A DNA stretch of 64,000 nt from the NCBI RefSeq assembly GCF_022919115.1, contig NZ_CP095072.1:868001-932000 (forward strand). Direction: 5' to 3'. The stretch is from Gracilibacillus caseinilyticus (GTDB lineage Bacteria > Bacillota > Bacilli > Bacillales > Amphibacillaceae). Below, in pieces: positions 16,917-26,010 of this stretch. Each line of letters starts with the position of its first letter. The stretch's first letter is position 1. Below the pieces are notes generated by a model, which was not told where the DNA came from, did no database searches, and saw nothing but the letters and a program-made list of their open reading frames with translations. The position numbers and the translations under genes were made by a program.

Positions 16917-17423
16917 CAAGAAGGTTGCGAGAAGATTTACCAGGACAAACTGACCGGAACAAACAAAGATCGACCAGCCTTTTTAAAACTTATTACATCG
17001 ATTCAAGAGGGCGACACGTTAGTAGTTACAAAACCAGATCGTTTCGCCAGGTCTACAGTAGACGGCATAAATACCATTCGCGACCTTTTTGACCGAGGAA
17101 TAAAAGTCCATGTACTGAATATGGGTCTTGTAGAGGATACGCCAACAGGCAGGCTTATTTTTAATATAATGAGTTCATTTGCGGAATTTGAAAGAGATAT
17201 GATTGTAGAGAGAACGCAAGAAGGAAAAGCCATAGCAAAGCAACGTGACGATTTTAGAGAAGGAAGACCAAAAAAGTACGGAAAGAAGCAAGTGTCTCAC
17301 GCTTTGGAACTATTGGAAACCCACAGTTATAAGCAAGTGGAATCGCTAACCGGAATTTCCATTTCCACGCTTACAAGAGCCAAAAGAAACGCAAAAAAAA
17401 TTCATATTTATCCCCATAAATAG
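16917..17423 (+). pseudogene. Serine recombinase (resolvase) lacking its catalytic head
   Basis: From 16917 the frame reads [20 protein letters not shown] and continues with [25 protein letters not shown] and [19 protein letters not shown], the conserved middle of Tn3-type resolvases. A C-terminal helix-turn-helix follows ([20 protein letters not shown]). An in-frame TAG at 16914-16916 precedes it, and the first 30 or so residues with the nucleophilic serine (normally Y-x-R-V-S-T) are absent from all frames nearby. The protein from the ATG at 17121 would be catalytically dead. Confidence 0.82.
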
Positions 17424-17597
17424 CTTAGCGTTGTAAATACGCATTTTCGGAACTAACCCCATACACAGAAGAACCAATTTGTATTACGTATGACAAAACT
17501 GATCAATTGCTTCAAGACGCAAATTGGAACATCATACAGCTTCATCGTTTAGCTAATAAAAAAGACAGTCTGTTTTATAACTGACTTAAAGAAAAAT

Positions 17598-17641
17598 AGT
17601 GTCTAGTACCACCCCATAATTTGCGAGTGGTATTAGACACT
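17598..17641. terminator. Bidirectional hairpin
   Basis: AGTGTCTAGTACCAC pairs with GTGGTATTAGACACT with one mismatch. It sits just past the stop of the minus-strand gene at 17648. The sequence between the resolvase remnant and this hairpin (17424-17597) holds only an open scrap (EPICITYDKTDQLLQDANW) that I cannot place. Confidence 0.65.
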
Positions 17642-17647
17642 ACTATT

Positions 17648-17950
17648 TCACTTACTTTTAATACGTTTGGAAAGAGATAAAAAATATTTTAATGATAAAC
17701 TCCAAATTATTAAAATTAAAAATACATTATATTCTTCGAGGACGCCTATGTATATTAAAATCGCTAGGGTGAATGCTGATATACTAGTTATTATGGAACT
17801 TATCTTATGTGAAAAACTTATTTCTGATTTAGAGTAATTGTTATTAATATTAATAACAAATGAAACTGGTTTCTTAGTAACATAAATGCTATAACAAGCA
17901 AAAAATATCCCTATTATTAAAGAACTCCATACATATAAGCTCATTTGCAT
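17648..17950 (-). CDS. Small three-helix membrane protein, unknown
   Basis: 100 residues with three hydrophobic segments (LYVWSSLIIGIFFACYSIYV, ISSIITSISAFTLAILIYIG, VFLILIIWSLSLKYFLSL) and a lysine-rich tail. Its ATG follows the TAG of the upstream gene with no gap, so it is translationally coupled to the frameshifted secreted protein. A role as a partner or self-protection factor for that product is possible but unproven. No family recognised. Confidence 0.6.
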   Translation of the reverse strand: MQMSLYVWSSLIIGIFFACYSIYVTKKPVSFVININNNYSKSEISFSHKISSIITSISAFTLAILIYIGVLEEYNVFLILIIWSLSLKYFLSLSKRIKSK

Positions 17951-18480
17951 CTATCTCAAAAATTGATAATCTACTAATTGTATAGTTCCATCAGCCTCTG
18001 AATCCGTATTGATATATGTTCCATCCCAATATGAAGCATTTCCATAATGTTCCCCGTATAAACCGTCCGAAACAGTAAAATGGACTGGACCAGATTCGGA
18101 TTGATCTGCTATATCATCAGCTATTCGCTCCTTGTTTAAACCGTCTAAGTATAAACTAGCACCCAAAATAGCACCAGAAGATGTTCCTGTAAATAAAACA
18201 CCAATCAACCCTCCAAGTCCTATCCATGGTGACTGCTCTAGATCATCTGCAAACTCTCTTGCATCTGCGGGGTTTAAATAATAATGATAATCATCTTGAT
18301 AGTATCCACTTACTAAAACTTTTTTATGAACTGCTGCACCATCATAATACGAAGGGACTCTTGTGTATCCTGGAGGGTCTGTGGGAGTCCTTGTACCTAT
18401 TTCAGATGCATTGGCTCCGCAAAAGGAAGTAAAGTAAATACTAGAGTAATAATAAGTATACTGCTTAAAATTTTCTTCAA
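17951..18480 (-). pseudogene. Secreted protein gene with a frameshift in its signal peptide
   Basis: A TTG at 18478-18480, eight bases after AGGGAG, opens KKILSSILIITLVFTLLPF, a good signal peptide, but this frame stops soon after. In the next frame the protein carries on from CGANASEIGTRTPTDPPGY through VSGYYQDDYHYYLNPADARE to the end (IQLVDYQFLR). One base missing near 18425, in a run now reading CC, restores a single frame of about 177 codons. The mature part is tyrosine- and aspartate-rich with one hydrophobic glycine-rich stretch (GGLIGVLFTGTSSGAILGAS). Function unknown. Confidence 0.6.
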
Positions 18481-18878
18481 AACAACATCTCCCTCTCTAT
18501 TAATTTGAAATACATAAAAATATTACCATAAATAAATTTTCATAACATTATAAAATTAGATATTGATTCTATTTTACTATGAAAGTGGTCTAACTGATAT
18601 TTCACTTGTTTCCAATTCTGTTCAAAGGGGGGTCTCGCCAACATTTCGGAAATTTTGCACGCTAATCTAAATATTTAAGGCAAACGTTTTTAACCAGGCA
18701 TTGGCAAAATGTTTTTAAAACACAAACGTGAAATATATTAAAAACCTCCTTTTATAAGTAATAAGAAACATAAATGCACCGGATAAAACGCTCTGTATAA
18801 GGTTTTATTGATTGGCCATTTTATTTTTGGTAATTTATCTTTATTTACGATTATCACGGTAGCAAGGATTGTTACAAT

Positions 18879-19155
18879 TTGATAAAAGGCTTTGAAATTT
18901 ATACAGGGAGTGATGGTGGGGAGGTTTTATCGATTTGGCAAAAGAATTTATTTGACCTAATTCTGCTCGATATATTGATGCGAGAGTTTGATGGCTTTTC
19001 GGTATGTGAGCGAATTCGTGAAGTGTCAAATGTTCCAATAATGATGATAACAGCAAAAAGGGAAGAACTAAACCGTGTGCACGGATTAAATATAGGGGGC
19101 AGACGACTACATTGTGAAGCCGTTTAGACCGAAAGAATTAGTAGCGCGAGTATAG
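18879..19155 (+). pseudogene. Response regulator receiver-domain remnant (OmpR type)
   Basis: The receiver fold is recognisable: phospho-acceptor region DLILLDILMREFDGFSVCER, then VPIMMITAKREELNRVHGL. One extra G near 19098 shifts the frame; beyond it GADDYIVKPFRPKELVARV continues until TAG at 19153. The acidic N-terminal strand is not recognisable and the DNA-binding domain is absent. The preceding 18481-18878 is AT-rich with no gene seen. Confidence 0.78.
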
Positions 19156-19159
19156 GCCT

Positions 19160-19249
19160 TATGAAGTGCGCACGCCGTTAAGTTACATTAGTGGCTATGC
19201 AGAAGCCTTACAGGACTTTGCCCAGCAGCCGCTCCAAAGAGAGAAATAA
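19160..19249 (+). pseudogene. Histidine kinase H-box remnant
   Basis: Four bases after the receiver remnant ends, thirty codons read YEVRTPLSYISGYAEALQDF and stop with TAA at 19247. This is the dimerisation and phospho-acceptor region of a sensor kinase (usually HE-x-R-T-P-L), with the histidine codon CAT changed to TAT. A deletion has therefore fused the remains of a two-component pair. Confidence 0.72.
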
Positions 19250-19458
19250 ACTGGATCATACAGATAAACATGATCATTGTGTACACCATCAACACCATGT
19301 TCACCAATCCATACGTATCCCCCGTCGAAAAAAACACCGTTTAGATACTTTAATGTGGGAAACTCGTTTACAATTGTCATTTCTACTATCTGAATCACAG
19401 ATACCCTCGCACTCTCAGTATTGACGAGACAAATTAGCATGATTAAGTTTAATTTCAT
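19195..19458 (-). CDS. Hypothetical protein, probably 3'-truncated
   Basis: Starts at ATG 19458, seven bases after AGAAGGG. The reading (VEMTIVNEFPTLKYLNGVFF, then DGGYVWIGEHGVDGVHNDH) looks protein-like up to about 19250. Beyond that point it runs antisense through the kinase remnant and is probably meaningless. The deletion that fused the two-component scraps may have cut this gene too. Family not recognised. Confidence 0.35.
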   Translation of the reverse strand: MKLNLIMLICLVNTESARVSVIQIVEMTIVNEFPTLKYLNGVFFDGGYVWIGEHGVDGVHNDHVYLYDPVYFSLWSGCWAKSCKASA

Positions 19459-19524
19459 AGTAATTCCCTTCTGCACAATCTTTCTTTTATTATCCTTATT
19501 CTGAACTTATAAAGCATATACAAT

Positions 19525-20262
19525 TTATCCGTCATTCCCCCGAATGGCAAGATGAGTTGCTCCCTTATGCATTCCGAGCATGATAACCCCTGCCATTACT
19601 TGATCTATTTTCGTGTTAACAGGAGAAGCTAGTGTACGATCCGGCAGACAAAGATGGGCAAAGAGTTGCTGGTGAAACGGCTGAGAAGATTGAAGGTCAA
19701 GCAATGCCATCACCACAAAAAGAAGACATGCAGGCATGACGAAAACCCCGCTAAAAAATGCATATCGTTCCACTTTTTCTGTTGGTAACAATACAAATGG
19801 CCACCACATGCTAATCGCTAAAGCAAAAAGCAGGAGGCTGTAACTGTTATGCAAAAGGGGATGTTGTAATAAAAACTGGAGCATAGCCGGAAGATGGTAT
19901 AACAGAAATAATACTGAAAAGAGCAGAAGTGAAATGATCGACGTTCTATGCCTCATAATGCTTGTATTGGAAACGATACGATGAATAGTATGCGGCATTC
20001 CTAATAGCAGAAGTGGTGGAATAATAAAGTACAGGATACTCATTTGAATCATGTGTGTACTAAAGGTTATATGAGCAAGTTGTGCGAACGGACTTGCGAA
20101 GGTAATTCCACACAATAATAAGCAGGAGACCATGAAAAGGACTTGCTTAACTGTTACAGTTAACCTTCTTAGCAAAAGCAGGTAACATATCAAACTCGCT
20201 AAAAGCACGAATAGAACAGGGATATTCCAAGTTAACGGCATCAAGAACACCCATAACGTCAT
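19525..20262 (-). CDS. ctaG: CtaG-like cytochrome c oxidase assembly membrane protein
   Basis: 245 residues, almost wholly membrane-embedded with about six helices. The segment HMIQMSILYFIIPPLLLLGM is the conserved heart of the caa3_CtaG family, in which H-M-x-Q-M histidine and methionine are candidate copper ligands. CtaG in B. subtilis is needed for active caa3 oxidase. This copy is not near ctaBCDEF genes. The start follows GAGG at ten bases. The C-terminus (MAGVIMLGMHKGATHLAIRG) is normal for the family. Confidence 0.85.
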   Translation of the reverse strand: MTLWVFLMPLTWNIPVLFVLLASLICYLLLLRRLTVTVKQVLFMVSCLLLCGITFASPFAQLAHITFSTHMIQMSILYFIIPPLLLLGMPHTIHRIVSNTSIMRHRTSIISLLLFSVLFLLYHLPAMLQFLLQHPLLHNSYSLLLFALAISMWWPFVLLPTEKVERYAFFSGVFVMPACLLFVVMALLDLQSSQPFHQQLFAHLCLPDRTLASPVNTKIDQVMAGVIMLGMHKGATHLAIRGNDG

Positions 20263-20347
20263 CTGATGATCGCCTCATTTCTCCATATATTCCCTCTCCA
20301 TTATAACTATTCAGCTACCCCAACTACTATGTAAAAAGATAAAACCC

Positions 20348-20378
20348 TTCAAGACCCTGGCAGCTCCAAGGTCCTGAA
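20348..20378 (-). terminator. Terminator of the small Tyr-rich gene
   Basis: TTCAAGACCCTGG pairs with CCAAGGTCCTGAA with two mismatches, 11 bases past the stop of the frame at 20389. On the minus strand it is followed by GGGTTTTATCTTTTT. Confidence 0.65.
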
Positions 20379-20388
20379 CTCATAACCA

Positions 20389-20559
20389 TTACAACACTGT
20401 ATAATACGGTACATATTGCGGATTCGTATAATAAGGTGGACGAAATGTTATTTGGGGAGCATGAAACGCATTTTGATTATGATTATAGAGAACACTTTCT
20501 TTGGCAAAGGGTTCTGATAACAATAAATATTTCACTTCTGGATTATAGTAGTAATTCAC
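20389..20559 (-). CDS. 56-residue tyrosine/proline-rich small protein
   Basis: A GTG start at 20557-20559 lies five bases after AGGTGA. The product has 12 tyrosines and 6 prolines in 56 residues (VNYYYNPEVKYLLLSEPF, then TFRPPYYTNPQYVPYY). A terminator follows. The composition recalls small spore-coat or surface proteins of Bacillaceae, but no family is certain. It is too short and oddly composed for standard gene calling. Confidence 0.6.
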   Translation of the reverse strand: MNYYYNPEVKYLLLSEPFAKESVLYNHNQNAFHAPQITFRPPYYTNPQYVPYYTVL

Positions 20560-20719
20560 CCATTTCACCTCTTGCTGTTACTCTATGCAAGACCCCTTCC
20601 TTGGGACCCTGCAAAAAAACATACACGACATTCGCCTAATAGGAATACATTAATCCATCATGCAATTTAAGGAGGCTTTTTGTATATCTGAGGATAGGTC
20701 CACTCCAAAGGAATATCCA

Positions 20720-21838
20720 ATGCAGCCTAACTACGGCAAAATTACAAGGTATGAAAATACTCCTTTAACAGTTCCAGAACAAAGACAATACCGGCAGCCC
20801 GGTGTAGAAAATGTAATGATCCCCAGGCCGATTATTGAAAATCCGAATTATAAAGGAAGCGGGAAGCTCGAAGGAAAAGTCGCACTGATTACAGGAGGAG
20901 ACAGTGGGATGGGCGCTGCAGCTGCTATCACTTTTGCGAAAGAAGGCGCAGATCTTGCTATTGTCTATTTAGATGAACAGGAAGATGCAGAAAGAACGAA
21001 GAAACGAATTGAAGAATTAGGAAAAAGTTGTTTATTATTACCTGGGGATTTACGCCAAAAACAACAATGCATCGATATCGTGGAAAAAACGGTGGAGAGG
21101 TTTGGCAAGCTGGATATATTGTGCAACCATGTCGGCATTCAATTTCAACAATTAGATTTATTGGATATTTCAGATGAGCAATTTGATGATACCTTTAAAG
21201 TAAATATATACTCTCACTTCTATACGACTCGAGCTGCTCTACCTTACTTAAAAGTAGGAAGCTCTATTATCAATACCAGTTCTTTCGTGGCATTTGAAGG
21301 GTTTGAACAATTAATCGATTACACTGCCACCAAGGCCGCTAATTTAGGTTTTACGAGAGCACTCGCCAATAATTTAGTAAAAAAAGGTATCCGAGTAAAT
21401 GCCATTGCGCCGGGAAAAATCTGGACGCCATTAATACCATCGAGTTTTTCTCCTGATCAGGTTACACTCGTTAACAATCCAATGAATCGGCAAGGGCAAC
21501 CATTTGAGGTGGCTCCTACATTTGTCTACCTTGCATCTGACGACTCGCGATTTGTTACCGGACAAACACTTCACGTTAATGGTAGTATGCTGACCCGTAG
21601 CTTTTACACATGGGTCAGCTATTATCTTTTATTCAATTATTGTTACACTTACATCTTTGCGTCCCCATTGCATCGCATCATCTTGATTTGGAATGAAGAC
21701 ATCAATTTTATTACCATTAATCGCACTTCCGATATCAGCTGCGATTGCTACACCATACCCTTCTACTTTTACGATAGAGCCCAATGGAATGACACTAGGG
21801 TCTACTGCAATTACTTTTGCATCAGAATATTTATTTAA
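20720..21838 (+). CDS. SDR-family oxidoreductase with run-on C-terminus
   Basis: A short-chain dehydrogenase of the YhdF/YhxC type: cofactor motif [10 protein letters not shown], then NHVG in place of NNAG, catalytic Ser in INTSS, and the Y-x-x-x-K pair in DYTATKAA. These enzymes reduce carbonyls with NAD(P)H; relatives belong to general-stress regulons. Residue positions shift by one family extension at the N-terminus. The ATG at 20720 has AAAGGA before it. The protein should end just after GQTLHVNG but instead runs on for about 83 residues, through a hairpin and antisense into the 3D-domain gene. The natural stop was probably lost with a small deletion. Confidence 0.85.
   Translation: MQPNYGKITRYENTPLTVPEQRQYRQPGVENVMIPRPIIENPNYKGSGKLEGKVALITGGDSGMGAAAAITFAKEGADLAIVYLDEQEDAERTKKRIEELGKSCLLLPGDLRQKQQCIDIVEKTVERFGKLDILCNHVGIQFQQLDLLDISDEQFDDTFKVNIYSHFYTTRAALPYLKVGSSIINTSSFVAFEGFEQLIDYTATKAANLGFTRALANNLVKKGIRVNAIAPGKIWTPLIPSSFSPDQVTLVNNPMNRQGQPFEVAPTFVYLASDDSRFVTGQTLHVNGSMLTRSFYTWVSYYLLFNYCYTYIFASPLHRIILIWNEDINFITINRTSDISCDCYTIPFYFYDRAQWNDTRVYCNYFCIRIFI
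21589..21619 (+). terminator. Hairpin now inside the SDR reading frame
   Basis: GCTGACCC and GGGTCAGC form an eight-base stem, followed by TATTATCTTTTATTC. It stands where the terminator of the SDR gene would be and is now translated because the stop codon is missing. Confidence 0.55.
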
Positions 21839-22429
21839 ATCAAGTCCCATTCTGGTCACACCTGAGCAACCATCACAACTAGCAGTATAAGCTGTACTTT
21901 CAACTGTTAGTGTTTTTCCTGCTTCTGTGTCACGATCTGCAATGTTATCCAACGCCGATCTTGTATTAGGACCTGCAATACCGTCTACTGTTAATCCTTG
22001 TTCTCGTTGAAAATCCTTAACGGAATCCACTGTACCAGCGCCATAAATACCGTCTACACTACCGTTATAATGGCCTGCTTCTTTGAGCTGGTTCTGAATT
22101 TGAGTGACATGCTTCCCATTATCCCCTTTTCGCAGGACTTGGACAGCATGATATGTTTCAGGACCTGCAATTCCATCTACTTTTAAATGACGTTGTCGTT
22201 GAAAATCTTTAACTGCTTCTTCCGTAATGTCCCCATAATACCCGGTTGATGTATGATATGGGAAAACTCCTTTTGTCATCAGATAATCCTGTAATTCTGC
22301 AGCATCTGACCCTGATGAGCCATTTGCTAGAATACGGTCTCCCATGGCAGCTTCTGCAAATGTCGGTGCGGCAAACATGAAGAAGCCGAGTACTGTTAAC
22401 ATAAACATCGCTTTGCATGTTTTTAACAT
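21629..22429 (-). CDS. Secreted 3D-domain cell-wall hydrolase with two peptidoglycan-binding repeats
   Basis: 266 residues. A signal peptide (about 1-28) ends near AEAAMG. Two PG_binding_1 repeats follow (about 38-90 and 98-160), each ending in [11 protein letters not shown] or [15 protein letters not shown] sequence. The C-terminal 3D domain begins [15 protein letters not shown] and ends with the three-aspartate signature [19 protein letters not shown]. Proteins like YocH and YuiC are muralytic, related to MltA. The ATG follows AGGGAGG. Its last 210 bases overlap the run-on end of the SDR gene on the other strand. Confidence 0.9.
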   Translation of the reverse strand: MLKTCKAMFMLTVLGFFMFAAPTFAEAAMGDRILANGSSGSDAAELQDYLMTKGVFPYHTSTGYYGDITEEAVKDFQRQRHLKVDGIAGPETYHAVQVLRKGDNGKHVTQIQNQLKEAGHYNGSVDGIYGAGTVDSVKDFQREQGLTVDGIAGPNTRSALDNIADRDTEAGKTLTVESTAYTASCDGCSGVTRMGLDLNKYSDAKVIAVDPSVIPLGSIVKVEGYGVAIAADIGSAINGNKIDVFIPNQDDAMQWGRKDVSVTIIE

Positions 22430-22661
22430 AAAATAATTCCTCCCTATTTTTCTTTACATAGAGAGTGTTCGAGAGGAAATAGATTTGTTTGGATGTAGAA
22501 ACTAGAATCGCATCATTCGACTCTTAATAATCCAATATTATGAAAATAACCGTGTTTTCTGGCACTTCTTGAACACTGCAGTACATCTATTTATTTTTAC
22601 CTATATAACTCAATAAAACTATGATTCGCTTCTTTATTAGAAAACGATATAACTAAAAAAA

Positions 22662-22694
22662 GTCCCATTCACTAGATTCAATAGCGAATGAGAC
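22662..22694 (-). terminator. Terminator of the NlpC/P60 gene
   Basis: GTCCCATTC and GAATGAGAC pair with one G-T style mismatch just past the stop codon; the minus strand continues with TTTTTTTAG. The rest of 22430-22661 is the leader of the 3D-domain gene, with no further gene seen. Confidence 0.8.
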
Positions 22695-22701
22695 ATATCT
22701 C

Positions 22702-23787
22702 TTAATAAAATCTTTTAAAACTCTCAAAATGTTTTTTCCAATAGGAGTTATCCAAACTATGAACCACTACTCCACTGGAAGATGCATGGATAAACTGATT
22801 ATCTCCTATATAGATTCCCATATGGGATATACCAGATTTATAAGTACCTTCAAAGAATACTAAATCCCCCACTTTAGGAGTATTTACATAATGAGAACGA
22901 TCATAGTAGCCAGCACTGGAAAGGCGACGAATATCTTGCATGCCAGCTTGTTTGTATACATAATATATGTATCCGCTGCAATCAAACCCACTCGGTGTGG
23001 AGCCACCCCACAAATAATCCGTTCCCTTTAAGCTTGTTGCCAGACTGATTAGTTTGGTAACATTGTAGTCTACATTATCTGGTGTTTCATTGCTAGAATT
23101 AGCCGAGCTTTCATCTGAGGAATTAACCTTGCTGCTAACCTTTAATTTCTGCCCAATATAAATAATATCTGAACTTAATTTATTCCATTTCTTTAAATTT
23201 GCCACAGTAACACTATACTTAGCACTAATGTGAGAAAGTGTATCTCCTGATTTAACTGTATAAACAGTTGTAGCAGTACTCTCCTCGTCTGACTTGTTCG
23301 ATGTGTTGTTGGATGTTGATGATTCGTTATTGTTAGAACCGCTATTTGTATTCGGTTTTGACACGACAAATACATTACCAGGATAAATTAACGTCGTATC
23401 TAAGTCATTCCATCTCATCAGATTACTAAGCGAGATTTTATGTTTAGATGCGATTCCGCTAAGGGTATCACCGGCTTTTACTGTATATTTGCTAACGGAT
23501 GTACTAGATTGATTAGTCTGACTATTATTATTGTTTGTATTATTGCTATTATTACTAGATGTTTTAGAAGAAGTTTGCAATACTTGGTTCGGGTAAATAA
23601 CATTAGACGAAAGCTTATTGATATCGATTAACGCCTGAACACTCGTATTATATGTGTGAGCAATCTTCCATAATGAATCCCCACTCTGAACTTTATACGA
23701 TGCAGCCTCAGCTTCATCTGCCCCAACTACCGCTGATGCAATTGCAGCACCGAGCGTCACCGACATTACCATTTTTTTATTCGCCAT
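22702..23787 (-). CDS. LysM-NlpC/P60 DL-endopeptidase (LytE/LytF-like)
   Basis: 361 residues. After a signal peptide (about 1-28) come three LysM repeats: [40 protein letters not shown] and [20 protein letters not shown], separated by Ser/Asn-rich linkers. The C-terminal NlpC/P60 domain has the catalytic Cys in [13 protein letters not shown] and His in [11 protein letters not shown], with a second His in FIHASS. It cuts the D-Glu to meso-DAP bond in wall stem peptides and works at septa or side walls. LytF-type enzymes have more LysM repeats. The ATG follows AGGAGGAAG. The leader (23788-24100) shows no c-di-AMP riboswitch that I can recognise. Confidence 0.92.
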   Translation of the reverse strand: MANKKMVMSVTLGAAIASAVVGADEAEAASYKVQSGDSLWKIAHTYNTSVQALIDINKLSSNVIYPNQVLQTSSKTSSNNSNNTNNNNSQTNQSSTSVSKYTVKAGDTLSGIASKHKISLSNLMRWNDLDTTLIYPGNVFVVSKPNTNSGSNNNESSTSNNTSNKSDEESTATTVYTVKSGDTLSHISAKYSVTVANLKKWNKLSSDIIYIGQKLKVSSKVNSSDESSANSSNETPDNVDYNVTKLISLATSLKGTDYLWGGSTPSGFDCSGYIYYVYKQAGMQDIRRLSSAGYYDRSHYVNTPKVGDLVFFEGTYKSGISHMGIYIGDNQFIHASSSGVVVHSLDNSYWKKHFESFKRFY

Positions 23788-24169
23788 TTTATTTGCTTCC
23801 TCCTGTTCTTTTTTAAAGCGAACCGTAATTAAATTGGAAAACTTTAACTAAGATTCATAGCTAGTCCTATTATACCTGCTAATTGCAAAAATTGATAGAT
23901 GACATCGAATTTTGTTAGTGAAAATTTTCGGTATCTTTTCACGGAACTTTTTACCTATATTTTTTGAGATAATCGTTGCAAATAAAGAGATTCTATCTAA
24001 TCCCAAAAATGTTCATATGACTTATATTCCAGACATACTTATCATAGAATAGAATACATTAAAATAAAAAATAGGTTTATATTAGTATTTATGTATCTAT
24101 TTTTCACAAAGATTAACCGTTTCGACTACTGTTTCGTCCTCCTGATTAACAAGGGGGAAAAACGGACAT

Positions 24170-24230
24170 AAAACTACCTATAATACGGATTATGTTAAAA
24201 TGACTGTCATTATATACTTTCATTGCTTAT
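24170..24230. repeat. Palindromic MITE-like element, solo end C
   Basis: The end sequence TATAATACGGATTATGT is complete at 24179-24195 with the same left flank AAACTACC as copy A. It is followed directly by ATGACTGTCATTATATACTT, which resembles the sequence outside the right end of copy B. The interior is gone. Apart from this, 23788-24237 (450 bases) has no gene that I can see. Confidence 0.6.
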
Positions 24231-24237
24231 AGCAAAA

Positions 24238-24272
24238 AAGAACCGAATCCTTTGGAAAGGAATTCGGTTCTT
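24238..24272. terminator. Bidirectional terminator after cwlJ
   Basis: AAGAACCGAAT pairs with ATTCGGTTCTT, flanked by A and T tracts on both sides. Confidence 0.8.
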
Positions 24273-24308
24273 TTCATAAATGAGCCTTATTAAAAAAGAA
24301 TACAGTTA

Positions 24309-24743
24309 CTAGTATACACTATCACATGTTCCGGCTGCGGGTTCATAATAACAATGATTTTTAAATTGCCCCGCAAACGGCTGACCATACCATGTCGGAG
24401 GGCATGGAGCATAAGGATTGAAATACCATAGCGAATATTTACCTGGATGCTGACGCCAGTAATCCAAATTTTTCTTCGCTAACCTTTTTTCCACTTCTCT
24501 TGCCCTGTTATAAAATAAATTTCCCTTCTGTACCGCTTCAAATGAATAGTTGCCACCTTGGACTTGATAAATAACTTGTGGAATCGTCCTAACATCCTTG
24601 AAATCTAAACAATCTGCAATAGCACGGTTAACAATGACATTTCCGACATACAGCATACCTTGTTTTCCTTCGCCCTCGGCTTCTGCCCTCATCATTCTTG
24701 CCATCAAATCAATGTCCGAGCTTTTATATTTTACTCTTGGCAT
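24309..24743 (-). CDS. cwlJ: Spore cortex-lytic cell wall hydrolase CwlJ
   Basis: 144 residues, a lone hydrolase_2 (SleB-type) domain without signal peptide, as in B. subtilis CwlJ. Family segments are MARMMRAEAEGEGKQGML, GNVIVNRAIADCLDFK and KYSLWYFNPYAPCPPTWY; the catalytic glutamate is in RAEAEGEG. CwlJ sits under the spore coat and degrades cortex peptidoglycan during germination, activated by calcium-dipicolinate. I start at ATG 24743 after GGGGTGAG; the longer frame lacks a site. No gerQ is adjacent. It matches the germinant receptor at 28-32 kb in theme but is a separate unit. Confidence 0.92.
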   Translation of the reverse strand: MPRVKYKSSDIDLMARMMRAEAEGEGKQGMLYVGNVIVNRAIADCLDFKDVRTIPQVIYQVQGGNYSFEAVQKGNLFYNRAREVEKRLAKKNLDYWRQHPGKYSLWYFNPYAPCPPTWYGQPFAGQFKNHCYYEPAAGTCDSVY

Positions 24744-24877
24744 ATTCTCACCCCAACACATTGTATGAAAGAAGCCTATTTTGTTGCATTATCTAGTGAA
24801 GTTATTTGGTTGATATTGTAAAACTCCTCTTATGGACAGCTTTTTACACTTCGCCCATTTTCTTGTACACTGCTGAT

Positions 24878-25918
24878 TCACTCTGCTAATGCTGTGAGTA
24901 GAGTATCCAGATTCCTTTGCATAAGGGTAAAGTAATCCTCATTATTCACCACATCTTCCTCTGTTATCACTGATAGATTATGGATATTTAACGAATCGAC
25001 ATTAGTTTCCTTTTGAATGATGTTAGCAATTTTGGGTTCTACATTTTGTTCAAATAGCAGATAGTGAATATCATGATCGCCTACTATTTCAATTACTTCT
25101 TCCAACTTTTTCTGTGAAGGTTCATTAGATGGAGATAACCCAGAAATGGCAATCTGTTCAATTCCATAAGCCTCTTCCCAATACCCATACGCTGCATGTG
25201 TTACTAAAATTTCACTCCTTGCAGCGTTTTCTAATTGCTCATGAAAATTCTCATCTAAATCCTTAAGTCTTGTCTGTAAATCACTAAAATTAGCTTCAAA
25301 TTCATCTTCCGCACTCGGTTTTAATTCAACTAACATATTTTTAATGTTCTCTGCCAGGTCAATAGAGCGTATAGGATCTAACCAAACATGCGGATCTTTA
25401 TCTCCATGGCTGTGACTGTGCTCATGGCCTTCTTCTCCATCTGTCTCTTCACTGTGCGTATGGTCTTCTTCCCCGTGTTCATGCGCTTCTTCACTATGAT
25501 CATGGGAATGTTCTAATAATGTAATATTATTTGCAGCTTTCAAGACCTTTACATCTTCACCTTGAATTGCTTCCTCAATGCTTTCACCATATGTTTCCAT
25601 ATTAGGACCACTATAGATAAACGCATCTGCAGCAGCAATATCTACCATTGTTTTAGAAGTTGGCTCATATGTATGAGCATCTGCTCCTAATGGCAAAATG
25701 GATTCTACATTTACATGCTCTCCACCAATTTGCTCTGCAAAATATGCTAACGGGTAGAGCGTTGTGAATAGTTGTAATTCATCTGTACTTTCTTCGCTGG
25801 CATTCGTACTTTCAATAGCTTCATTATTATCTTCTAATGTTTGATCTGTGGCACACGCCGCTAAAAACAACAGTGCAATCAGACTCAATAAGATGGTTAT
25901 ACTTCCATAAATTCTCAT
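24878..25918 (-). CDS. znuA: Zinc ABC transporter substrate-binding lipoprotein
   Basis: About 346 residues. A lipoprotein signal ends at LAAC. The fold of cluster 9 metal-binding proteins is clear: GADAHTYEPT supplies the first His, a His/Glu/Asp-rich loop (about residues 135-185, repeated HSH and HEHG) captures zinc, DPHVWLDP supplies the second His, THAAYGYW the third, and a C-terminal Glu/Asp the fourth. The start is ATG 25918 just after GGAGGG. It lies downstream of the decayed S14 gene and a Zur-like box, so it is probably induced by zinc starvation. No ABC permease or ATPase is next to it. Confidence 0.93.
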   Translation of the reverse strand: MRIYGSITILLSLIALLFLAACATDQTLEDNNEAIESTNASEESTDELQLFTTLYPLAYFAEQIGGEHVNVESILPLGADAHTYEPTSKTMVDIAAADAFIYSGPNMETYGESIEEAIQGEDVKVLKAANNITLLEHSHDHSEEAHEHGEEDHTHSEETDGEEGHEHSHSHGDKDPHVWLDPIRSIDLAENIKNMLVELKPSAEDEFEANFSDLQTRLKDLDENFHEQLENAARSEILVTHAAYGYWEEAYGIEQIAISGLSPSNEPSQKKLEEVIEIVGDHDIHYLLFEQNVEPKIANIIQKETNVDSLNIHNLSVITEEDVVNNEDYFTLMQRNLDTLLTALAE

Positions 25919-26010
25919 TATCACCCTCCTTTACCAAATAACTAATAAAATTTTCATTATCAACACCGAATTCATGATCCATTAAACTTTTATTAGACAT
26001 ATACGCCCTA

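Noticed and set aside
20436..20639. 67-codon plus-strand frame
   Set aside because: It is antisense to the better supported 56-residue gene, which has a ribosome site and terminator.
23788..24100. Possible c-di-AMP (ydaO-type) riboswitch before the NlpC/P60 gene
   Set aside because: Such switches often precede wall hydrolases, but the conserved GGGG-rich core and closing motifs are not visible.
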